The notes under the pieces were generated by a model that was given only the letters and a program-made list of their open reading frames with translations, was not told the DNA's origin and searched no databases. 64,000 nt of DNA from Pseudomaricurvus sp050633365. GTDB lineage: Bacteria; Pseudomonadota; Gammaproteobacteria; Pseudomonadales; Cellvibrionaceae. A program made the position numbers and the translations under genes. Where the stretch lies: assembly GCA_050633365.1 (NCBI GenBank), contig JBOEGJ010000042.1:1-64000 (forward strand), read 5' to 3'. Of this stretch, positions 1-8,040 are shown in pieces. Each line of letters starts with the position of its first letter. The stretch's first letter is position 1.

Positions 1-744
1 GCATCGATCACTGCACCGCTGCCGCCGTCCACAAAGTCGACAGTGGTAAAAGTAATGCCTTCCGCTTCGATTTCATTGCTCGCCGTGCTTAGCGCAAAGC
101 CATCGGCTACGTTGTCGCGACCTTGTACATTGCCGCCGGTCGATGCTGCGATTTCAATATTCTGGAANNNNNNNNNNNNNNNNNNNNNNNNNNNNNNNNN
201 NNNNNNNNNNNNNNNNNNNNNNNNNNNNNNNNNNNNNNNNNNNNNNNNNNNNNNNNNNNNNNNNNNNNNNNNNNNNNNNNNNNNNNNNNNNNTCGGCGTG
301 AACACTGAAGGTGTTTGCAGCTGAGGTACCTAATACACTGCTGCCAGCCCCTGCATTGGCTTGCTCCAATCCGGTATACACAATACCGTTGTGATCAAGT
401 TGCGTCGCAGTATCGGTTACTTGCCAAGCTTCAGTCTCTGAGCTGAAAATTTCATCGGTACTTCCGCCTCCAGCGGCAACCTCATTAATACCGCTAAACG
501 TAACACCATTTGTCTCTACGACGTTGGCTTGCTGTAGGCTCACGTCGAACTGGTCATCACCAGAGCTACCGGTAATTATTCCGTTGGTAGTACTAGCTGA
601 TTCGAGATTTGTGAAGACGATTCCAAGGGTCTCTACTTTGTCGCTGTCAACTAAACTCCAGTCGTTGGAGCCAGTCGCAACATCACCATCGACTGCGTCT
701 TCACCGGCGTCTACCGATGAAACTCCGACAAATTTCACAGTACC
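1..744 (-). repeat. Tandem repeats of about 40 residues in the TpsA passenger
   Basis: The translated minus strand shows a recurring motif G-[IV]-x-[FY]-x-x-[LIV]-[ED] whose glycine codons start near 744 (degenerate GTVKF), 624 (GIVF), 507 (GVTF), 387 (GIVY) and 59 (GITF). One more is implied next to the N run at about 176, where FQNIE is visible. Spacing is 39-40 residues. Between motifs there is a Gly/Asp/Ser-rich turn and an aromatic residue (SNDWSL, DDQFDV, EAWQVT, ANTFSV, DGFALS). This resembles the FxGxENLxGGxxDxF-type repeats of very large exoproteins (recalled, not searched). More copies probably lie beyond the left edge. Confidence 0.7.
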
Positions 745-3021
745 GTCGGTAGTCGTGATATCGACAGAATTAGCGCTTACTATCGAGAAGTTTTCAGTCG
801 CAGTGGAGGCGGTAATACTGCCCGCGGAAGTTGTATCTATTATTTCTGCGCCGGAAATTGTATAGCCATTCACAATCACGTCGGTGTCGGACTGAAGTTG
901 CGCGCTTGTACCGGCATTAAATTTGAATTCATCTGTAGCACCAAGCCCAGTTACGGCGACAGACGTGCCAGTAATCGTACCCAGTTGATTCACACCGCTA
1001 AGGCCGTTAGAGCCTACGTTTACATTGACCGCGGCCGATATCGCGTTAATAACGCCCGTATTTGTCAGGGTGCCTACATCAATTGCAATGGTGGCGTTGT
1101 TTGCTTGAATCGTGCCGGAATTCACCAAGGTGACAGCATCCAAACTCACCATGCCGCCCTCATCACTAACGATGTCTCCAGCGTTAGAAATGTTAATCGC
1201 CGATAACAGTATATCGCCGCTGTTTCTCCCGTTGTTCCCGTCTCCGCTTGAGATCGTATTACCGGCAGAGATAACGAGATCACCACTACCACCACCATCG
1301 GCATCAGCTGTTAAACTAATATTGCCGTCTTGAGAGCTAAGGTTAGCATCAACGTTAATATCTCCATTAGCCAACAATACCAACGCGAGATTATCGCCGA
1401 CGTCAGCTCCTTGGATATTCTGGTTGATGTGTAAGTCGCCACCGGCGCTCAGAGTCAGTTGAGCATCCGTGGTGCCTGAGCCATCCATTTCAATAACGGT
1501 ATCAACAGAGATATCACCACTGATTGTTGTCACATCAATGTCTGTACCGCCATCAAGGGCACCAGTAAGAGTCGCGACATCAACTGTCCCAGCACCTCCG
1601 CTGCCATCCTGAATAACGACATCAATAGGATCTAACAACCAAAGACCATTTCTGCCTGAAGCTCCGCGCGCCAACACTGTGCCACTCACAGCCAAAGCGT
1701 GTTTGCCAGATGTTTCAACTAAGCCGCCGTCTCCATCGATTAGACCAGAGCTTGCATCGATAAAACCATAAAACAACGTGGTGTCATCTGCCCAGACGAT
1801 GACCTTGCCGCCATCGCCGCTATCGATACCTTTCGCTGTGACTTCTGCGCCTGCAGCGATCGATGTACTACGCGCATTTCTTACTGAATCGTTCTTACCT
1901 TGATAGTCGCCACCAATGAGTATCGTACCGCCGGCTTCTGTACCGCTAGACGATATGCTTGCACTAGCGTCTAGCTTTACGGTATCGCCAAGTACAGCAA
2001 TGGTGCCACCTATACCTGCATCAGCGTCAGTAGATAGTTCGCCACCAATCGTGACTGAATCTGCTTCGACATGAATATCGCCGCCGTCAATACCGGATGC
2101 ATCGAGAGTTCCGCTATTGGCTACATGATCACTTCCACCGAACAAACGAATCGTACCCCCGCTGGTATCAATTCCCTGCGCGCGAATAACACCGGTATTG
2201 TTCACAGCGTTGGTAAATAGATCACCAGAGGTGGATGCCTGCAGTAGCACTTTCTCGCCGTTGATCGCGCCGCTGTTAAGCACAGCAGAATCAATTCCCG
2301 CTTCGTTTTCGAGTACCGCCTTAGTGACCTCCACGCCCATCATTCCGTCGGAATCGAAGGTTAGTATCGCTTGATCGCCTGCAGACAAGGAAACAACTTC
2401 GGCGCTAATTACAGCATTGGTATCGTTGGTGACTTGTTTACCCAGAAGCGCCACCGATGCGGCGTTGATAACACCGGCATTGATCACAGCGCCAGCATCG
2501 CCATCGATACCATCAAAGACAAAATCACCATTCATGAAGTCGTCGGCATTGATGGCCAATCCCGACGCCATCAAGCTGCCCACATTCACAGTGGCACTTT
2601 CCGAAAACATAATGCCCCGAGGATTCACCAGCAACACATTTCCGTTAGCGTCGATTGAACCTTGAATGGATGACGGGTTTTGATCGAGGATTTTATTGAG
2701 TACAAACGCAGACGACGATGGCTGCACAAATCTGACGGTTTCGCCGTTCGCGACATTGAACGTGTCCCAATTGATTGCCATCCGAGCGCTATTCTGCGTC
2801 ACTTCTGTTAGGTTCGCGACCGCCGAGTCAATTGAACCGGTGCCTCCGACAATGTTGCCACCGGTGGGCCCCGCAAGTACCTGCTGACTCGTCAACAGCT
2901 GGCCGAACACCAATCCTGTCAACGCCAAAACCTGCAGCTGAACGCCATTAACAAGTGGTTTTTTGGTGAATTTTCTGAGTTTTCTTGACTGGGTCACGGT
3001 TAATCCTTTAGCGTCTTTCAT
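1..3021 (-). CDS. Two-partner secretion exoprotein (TpsA, filamentous-haemagglutinin type), partial
   Basis: This is the N-terminal part of a large secreted protein; the 3' end lies beyond the left edge. The start is taken as the ATG at 3021 because an AGGA ribosome site sits 8 bases upstream; a TTG two codons earlier is less likely. Residues 1 to about 50 look like an extended signal peptide (basic N-region with RKLRKF, then a hydrophobic core ending VLAG). The TPS secretion domain follows, with the variant NPRGI near residue 133 where family members often have NPNGI. The middle is Gly/Ser/Asp/Asn-rich beta-helix-type sequence. The visible C-terminal part holds repeats of about 40 residues. 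A run of N interrupts the gene, and only one frame is open across the 167 bases left of it. TpsB lies just upstream in the same orientation. The passenger's function (adhesion, toxin, contact inhibition) cannot be told because the C-terminus is missing. Confidence 0.85.
168..292. other. Assembly gap (125 N)
   Basis: A run of N lies inside the repeat region of the exoprotein gene. The open frames on the two sides do not join across 125 bases: the length would have to leave remainder 1 when divided by 3, while 125 leaves 2. The gap length is therefore probably an estimate, not a measured size. Confidence 0.97.
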
Positions 3022-3084
3022 AGTCAATGTCCTGAAATCTTTGTCTGTCGTCTTATCAAATAAACTACTAAGCGAATCAATGCA

Positions 3085-5043
3085 TCAGAATTGGAATGTA
3101 AAATCCGCATAAATCTGTAGTGACTTAGCATCGTCACCGATCCCTTCTACCGACGATTTTGACGAGGAGGGCTTTGATAAAGTTATTTGAGAAGAGAAGA
3201 CATCATCCCAGCTCCACTTGGTAATCACCCCGAAACTGGAAAGATAGGTCCAACTATCATTAAGGTCTTCTTCGAAGTTCACAAGATTGGCGTAGCCTGC
3301 ATCCGCGATTAGGCCGAACTGCAGAATGTCATTTAAATAGTGGCCATCGTATATTTCGAAGTTCATCAAATGCGGAACATCAAAGTACCACTCTGCACTC
3401 AACAGACCTGCCTGATCACCCGAGAAATCTCTCACCGAAAATCCACGAACCGCATTAGCGCCACCGAGCGACATTTGCTCGAATGACGGCAACAACTGTT
3501 CGGCATACTGCCAGCGGCTCTTCATAATAAGACGACTTTCCGCATCAGAAAAAGGCAGTGGTACAAAGAACAAGGAGTGCGTGTCGAGTGAGAACTTGTA
3601 GAAATCATCGCCGCGCTCATCCGGCACATCGATTTTGTGTTCGCCATAGGTCAACCCCATATTGGCGACATTGAACATGCGAATGGAATCTGAAAGACCG
3701 TCAAGGTAAAGGCTCGCCTTTGCGCCGCGAACGTGCTCCTCTTGGTCATAAATAGCATCGACAGACTCTACTTGGGTGCGCTTATCCGTCAGACTAAGAC
3801 CAGCGCTGATATTCAAATCTCGCGAACGGTGGAATTTGTGCTCGACACCAATTGCGTAAGATTCGTTAGTACCCTCAAGCTCTAACTGATTGATAACAGA
3901 TTGCTGACCGCCCTCGCCGTCTTCCAACTCAAATTCGTTGCGCTCGGCGGAAAGCTCTAAACGGGTCCTAGGGCCAAACAAAGGGATGCTGTAGCTTGTT
4001 TGTAATAACTGTGTATTACCCGGATCGGCCGATTTCAAATAGCCTACCGTTAAACGATCGCCCATACCTGTCGGGTTGAGTAGCTCACCGACTAAGTAAC
4101 CGCGCTTATCACCGGTAAATCTTGAACCGTGATTGTCAGAGCGAAAGGCGACTTTCCAACCCTCTTCCTTTCTGACCTGAAGATTCATAGCGGTTTCACC
4201 CGGCGCATCTCCGGCCGAGAAATAGCCCGTCACGCTTAATCCTGGTAGATCGTTAAGCAAGTAAAGCGCCTCTTCCATATCTGCATGGCTGACTAAGCTC
4301 CCTACACCTTCCTCAAAGGGGTTACTCAACAACGACTCGTGATATTTTTGGTTGTTGTCCACAACAACCTTGCCCAACCTCCCCTCTTGAACCGAGAGCG
4401 TTACCACGCCGTTTTTCACGTCTTGCGCTGGAATTTGAATTTGCGCAAGAAAAAGGCCTTTTTGCCGATAAAACGCCGTTACTTCGTTAGCAATAGCTTC
4501 GAGATCCCCGTAGCTCATGCCTCGCTCTTCGTTCTGGCGTTTAATCAACTCGATCAGATTCTTAACATTGTCAGCATCGAGGTTTGCCACCGATTCTCGT
4601 GCGCCAATTTTGTCGAGATAATCAGCCAGCTCTTCCAAGTTGTCTCGGGTATAGCCACTCGAAAAAACTTGATCTTCTTTCATGTATTTAACACGAAGCG
4701 ATTCAGTGAGCTCCTCAACCTCCGCTTTCGTTATGCCGTACTCAGGAAAATCTTGAAGGCGATGAAACTCAATTTTCTTGACTGTAATTCTCGGTCCTTC
4801 GACGCGGCTAACGACCTCGGGAATGTCGATATCGAGTACGGGAGCGTTATCTTCAACGGTTCGATACAAATACTCCCGCGTCACATCGGATTCGGAAAAC
4901 GGAGTGTTCACATGGATCGACTCATTCTGCAGCGATCGATGAAAGTTGCTGATTGGAAAATCAGCACTTTCAGCCAATACTGTTGCGCTGCACATCGTCA
5001 CCAATGCTCCGAAGGCGAAACTTCCTGTTTTATCCTTCAACAT
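3085..5043 (-). CDS. Two-partner secretion outer-membrane transporter (TpsB, FhaC/ShlB family)
   Basis: This outer-membrane pore exports the TpsA protein encoded just downstream (63 bases between the genes). The start is placed at the ATG at 5043, which has AAAGGGAAGAGT upstream and opens a clear signal peptide ending near VLAES; an in-frame start at 5085 has no such support. The protein is about 652 residues. POTRA-type regions lie at about 85-285 (ITVKKIEF..., GVVTLSVQEGRLGKVVV...), followed by the ShlB-type 16-strand barrel from about 300. The LGGANAVRGF stretch matches the conserved VRGY/F loop-6 motif of FhaC. The chain ends in Phe, as usual for barrel proteins recognised by Bam. It is probably co-transcribed with the kinase upstream and tpsA downstream. 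Confidence 0.9.
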   Translation of the reverse strand: MLKDKTGSFAFGALVTMCSATVLAESADFPISNFHRSLQNESIHVNTPFSESDVTREYLYRTVEDNAPVLDIDIPEVVSRVEGPRITVKKIEFHRLQDFPEYGITKAEVEELTESLRVKYMKEDQVFSSGYTRDNLEELADYLDKIGARESVANLDADNVKNLIELIKRQNEERGMSYGDLEAIANEVTAFYRQKGLFLAQIQIPAQDVKNGVVTLSVQEGRLGKVVVDNNQKYHESLLSNPFEEGVGSLVSHADMEEALYLLNDLPGLSVTGYFSAGDAPGETAMNLQVRKEEGWKVAFRSDNHGSRFTGDKRGYLVGELLNPTGMGDRLTVGYLKSADPGNTQLLQTSYSIPLFGPRTRLELSAERNEFELEDGEGGQQSVINQLELEGTNESYAIGVEHKFHRSRDLNISAGLSLTDKRTQVESVDAIYDQEEHVRGAKASLYLDGLSDSIRMFNVANMGLTYGEHKIDVPDERGDDFYKFSLDTHSLFFVPLPFSDAESRLIMKSRWQYAEQLLPSFEQMSLGGANAVRGFSVRDFSGDQAGLLSAEWYFDVPHLMNFEIYDGHYLNDILQFGLIADAGYANLVNFEEDLNDSWTYLSSFGVITKWSWDDVFSSQITLSKPSSSKSSVEGIGDDAKSLQIYADFTFQF

Positions 5044-5096
5044 ACTCTTCCCTTTTTGCTCCTGCATTACAGACATAAAACTCAAATTCCTTGAAC

Positions 5097-7691
5097 TTAC
5101 AAACTTCGAATCAGACGAAACCCTGTCACCTCATCAGCACTACCGGTATGAGGTTTTCGAGTGGAGACTAAACAACGGCTCATGGCATCGCTTCTGGCGC
5201 CTCCAAGCGCCACAAGGCCGCCGTTGGTTTTCACCAACTCCTGCACATTACCGACCGCGTGACGCAAACCTTGCTTGTTCATTCTCCCTGATTCAACGCC
5301 GACCAACTCGTCACCTTTTTGAATCGCGCCGTAGCGCAGGTGGCAATTGCGATCTGGGTCTTCTTTGTCAAGCTTGGCCGCGTCACGCCATTGTGTTTCG
5401 TTCGGCAAGGTGTATTGATAGCCGCTTTGCGCAGTTAACCAACCGAGATATTCATTAATATCAGAGATATCGATATTACTAACCGGCAGCGACAGCGCAG
5501 TAGATGCGCTCGGCGTTAGCTTCGCTGAACAGCTTTTTGTGATGCGGCAGAAGCCCGAGAGGTCCCGATAACTCACTTCGTGCTTACTGATCACTAAACG
5601 ACTGCCTTGAGAATCAACCACGACCATTTCGGGGCCTTCGCCGCCATCTATCAATGTGTCTCGACAGGTAAAGCGTGCGCCTCGACCGCCGCTACCAACA
5701 CGCAGGTGATTACAAGCATCAATACGAGTGCTAAGTAAGACCGTTTGAGTTGGAAAAAGCGTTTTGGCCTCGGCGAGCTTTTTTTGCGCCAATTCAGGGC
5801 TTGAACGAGACAATTTAACAGTACACTGACTAAGGTCACTGGCGATATTGGGGGCCACACGTTCGGCCAAGTTTCGATCGAGAGAACGCAAACCATTAAC
5901 CGACGCTGCTAGCTTTCCAGTGATATCAATACCACTACCGCAACGCAACTGTTGCTCTATTGCGTTCATCACCTGAGCAATTTTTTTCTCGCGATCTTTC
6001 TTTTGCTGCAGTTCTCTATCGCGCTGTCGTTTCGACAAAGCCTCGCGCTGACGACGCTCGGCCAGAGCTTTATCTTTAAGAACCTTATCCTTAATCTGCT
6101 GCTGACGCTGGGTGACTGAAGCCTGAAGACGGGACAACTCCGAATCACTCGCCTCCCAATCTTGCGCTCGATTCAAGAGAATTTCGGTTTCGTTCAGCTG
6201 CCCCAGCTCCATTTGACGAGCTGCCTCATTGATGAGGTTTGAAGCTACACCCTGGCGAACCTCTGCAACCGCATCGACATCTTCAGGTGCCAGCTTCTGG
6301 TATTGATCGAGTGCCGCCTTTATATCTGATTCCCACGCTGGAGTGACCACACCGAGCTTAAGCAAGCGAAATAGACCCTCGCGCTTTTCCACAATACTCT
6401 GCGCCAACATCCTTTTTTCAAGTTCCACTTGCATTTCTTGCTTAATCGCATTTTCGTCGATGGCCTTACTGGTATAGTTAACCGCGTATATCGCGCCAAT
6501 AAGCGAGACGCCCACAATCGCGGCTCCCGCCAACCAAAATGCCAATCGACTCTTACCAAAAAACTCATCGACAAACTCGGAAACCGTGGAGGTTCGATCT
6601 TTACGAGAAAACTGTAGTGCGTGTTCCAAGGCCCTCCACTGTCGACGATTTAGCGTCTTCAAGCGCGGAGGTGTCAGTCGATCTTTCTGGGCTTTATCAG
6701 CTGGTACTTTTTTGTAAGGGTGTCCGCCGGAGAAAAGCTCATAGGCCACGCAAGCGAGCGCATAAACATCGTCAGCAGGCGCTGGATCTTTTCCTTGAAG
6801 CATTTCCAAGCTGGCGTAAGCCGGCGTCAATGCGCCCAAACTGGCCGCATCGAAAATTGTATTATCGTTAATACTCGACACCAATGACTCAGACGGCTTT
6901 ACTGCCTTCGAGATACCAAAATCAAATACCTTGGCGCCATTATTATCGGTAATAAAAATGTTTCCGGGTTTAAAGTCGGAATGGATAATGTTGTGGGAGT
7001 GGGCGTAGATTAACGCGCTCGAAATATCACTCAGTATCTCGACGGCTTTGTCGGTGGCAAAACCCGATCCAGCGCGCTCCCTTAGCAGGACATCCAAAGG
7101 TGCGCCGACCAAATACTCCATCGTCATGAAAACCATGTCACCATCACGATCGAAATCGTAGACATTCACAATATTGGGATGCGCCAATGTTTGCGACTTT
7201 CTCGCTTCTCGCTGCAACGATATCAGTGCATCTGGGTGATTGCGAAAATCGTCGTTAAGAACCTTGATGGCGACGTAAGGGTTTTTATCACTTGCCTCGA
7301 GCTTTCTTTGATCGGTTGCCTTATAGACCGCGCCCATTCCGCCAGCACCGAGAAGCTCTCCCAATTCAAATCGGTTTTTAATAATAAAGGAATCGGTGTT
7401 TCCGCTTAATTGAGACGAGGTGAATTCAGGTTTTTGAGATGAAAATGTTTGAGGATCGACGGATTCAGAAAATTTCGTAACATCAGAATCGGCTAACTGG
7501 GACTGTCGTTCCAAGTCCGGATTAGGCGATAACGACTCAGAACTAATGCTAAAGTTTGAGGTGTTTGAAGTTTTGTTTGAGGCGCTTCCAACAAACACCG
7601 TCGCGTCATCGTTGTCAGTAGCTAAAGGGGCAGCGTCCTTGCTGTACTTTGAGACAGGCAAAACGATCTTCGTTTTATCTTCTACGTCCAT
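5097..7691 (-). CDS. T6SS-type Ser/Thr protein kinase with C-terminal FGE-sulfatase-like domain (PpkA/Stk type)
   Basis: This is a membrane-anchored Hanks-type kinase, probably phosphorylating the FHA protein encoded divergently. The start is taken at the ATG at 7691 (MDVEDKTKI, 864 residues); a TTG 37 codons upstream gives an unlikely leader. A disordered Ser-rich N-terminus is followed by the kinase domain at about 108-385, with glycine loop GAGGMG, VAIK lysine (about 143), HSDFKPGN catalytic loop (Asp about 239) and DFG (about 257). One membrane segment (about 383-404, LAFWLAGAAIVGV) is followed by a charged coiled-coil periplasmic stretch and an FGE/SUMF1-like fold from about 680 ending GFRLIRSL. 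The FGE part seems to lack the tandem catalytic cysteines. The stop is 53 bases before the tpsB start, suggesting a kinase-tpsB-tpsA operon. PpkA-type kinases activate T6SS in P. aeruginosa; no PppA phosphatase gene is in the window. Confidence 0.85.
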   Translation of the reverse strand: MDVEDKTKIVLPVSKYSKDAAPLATDNDDATVFVGSASNKTSNTSNFSISSESLSPNPDLERQSQLADSDVTKFSESVDPQTFSSQKPEFTSSQLSGNTDSFIIKNRFELGELLGAGGMGAVYKATDQRKLEASDKNPYVAIKVLNDDFRNHPDALISLQREARKSQTLAHPNIVNVYDFDRDGDMVFMTMEYLVGAPLDVLLRERAGSGFATDKAVEILSDISSALIYAHSHNIIHSDFKPGNIFITDNNGAKVFDFGISKAVKPSESLVSSINDNTIFDAASLGALTPAYASLEMLQGKDPAPADDVYALACVAYELFSGGHPYKKVPADKAQKDRLTPPRLKTLNRRQWRALEHALQFSRKDRTSTVSEFVDEFFGKSRLAFWLAGAAIVGVSLIGAIYAVNYTSKAIDENAIKQEMQVELEKRMLAQSIVEKREGLFRLLKLGVVTPAWESDIKAALDQYQKLAPEDVDAVAEVRQGVASNLINEAARQMELGQLNETEILLNRAQDWEASDSELSRLQASVTQRQQQIKDKVLKDKALAERRQREALSKRQRDRELQQKKDREKKIAQVMNAIEQQLRCGSGIDITGKLAASVNGLRSLDRNLAERVAPNIASDLSQCTVKLSRSSPELAQKKLAEAKTLFPTQTVLLSTRIDACNHLRVGSGGRGARFTCRDTLIDGGEGPEMVVVDSQGSRLVISKHEVSYRDLSGFCRITKSCSAKLTPSASTALSLPVSNIDISDINEYLGWLTAQSGYQYTLPNETQWRDAAKLDKEDPDRNCHLRYGAIQKGDELVGVESGRMNKQGLRHAVGNVQELVKTNGGLVALGGARSDAMSRCLVSTRKPHTGSADEVTGFRLIRSL

Positions 7692-7931
7692 ATAACCGTC
7701 TAATTCCGTTGATTTCACTATCCATATGAGCTTTCGAATATTTTCGGATAGACCGACACTGTTCGAAGCCGCGAATGTTAAAGCAGCAAAGAAATAATTC
7801 AATGGGCAAAATGAAAAATAAAAATTAATGCCAACCAGTAGACATTTCCAACTTTTTCACTAGAACGTGCTAGAAAATAATCCAACCGCTCCTTTAGAAT
7901 CCATTCGCCTTCCAGTCAGAATGTTTTTTGT

Positions 7932-7960
7932 TTCGCATTGCGTTATGACTGAGATAGAAT
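7932..7960 (+). promoter_or_regulatory. Candidate sigma70 promoter of the tagH-tssJKLM-tagF block
   Basis: TTCGCA (7932-7937), a 17-base spacer and TAGAAT (7955-7960) fit a moderate sigma70 promoter, with transcription starting near 7967. The -35 matches only four of six consensus bases. Confidence 0.35.
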
Positions 7961-7966
7961 CGCCAT

Positions 7967-7989
7967 CCGATGCAAGTCATGAGCATCGG
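7967..7989 (+). other. Hairpin in the predicted 5' leader of the T6SS operon
   Basis: CCGATGC and GCATCGG form a perfect 7-bp stem around a 9-base loop, about 50 bases before the tagH start and at the predicted transcript 5' end. No T tract follows, so it is not a terminator. It may protect the mRNA end or be a protein or RNA site. Confidence 0.45.
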
Positions 7990-8040
7990 AACCTTCAATG
8001 ATTTCATTGATCACAAATGGAAATGTGGTACGGAGCAAAA

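Larger units (their letters stand above)
7692..8040. other. Divergent intergenic region between the kinase operon and the T6SS cluster
   Basis: These 349 bases separate two operons transcribed away from each other and should hold both promoters. I see a possible sigma70 promoter for the rightward operon and a 7-bp-stem hairpin near its predicted 5' end, listed separately. No convincing promoter could be chosen for the kinase side. No small gene with a good ribosome site was seen. Confidence 0.6.

Noticed and set aside
4339..5094. A 251-codon open frame antisense to tpsB
   Set aside because: It lies entirely opposite a well-supported gene, has no ribosome site or recognisable domain, and its composition mirrors tpsB read backwards.
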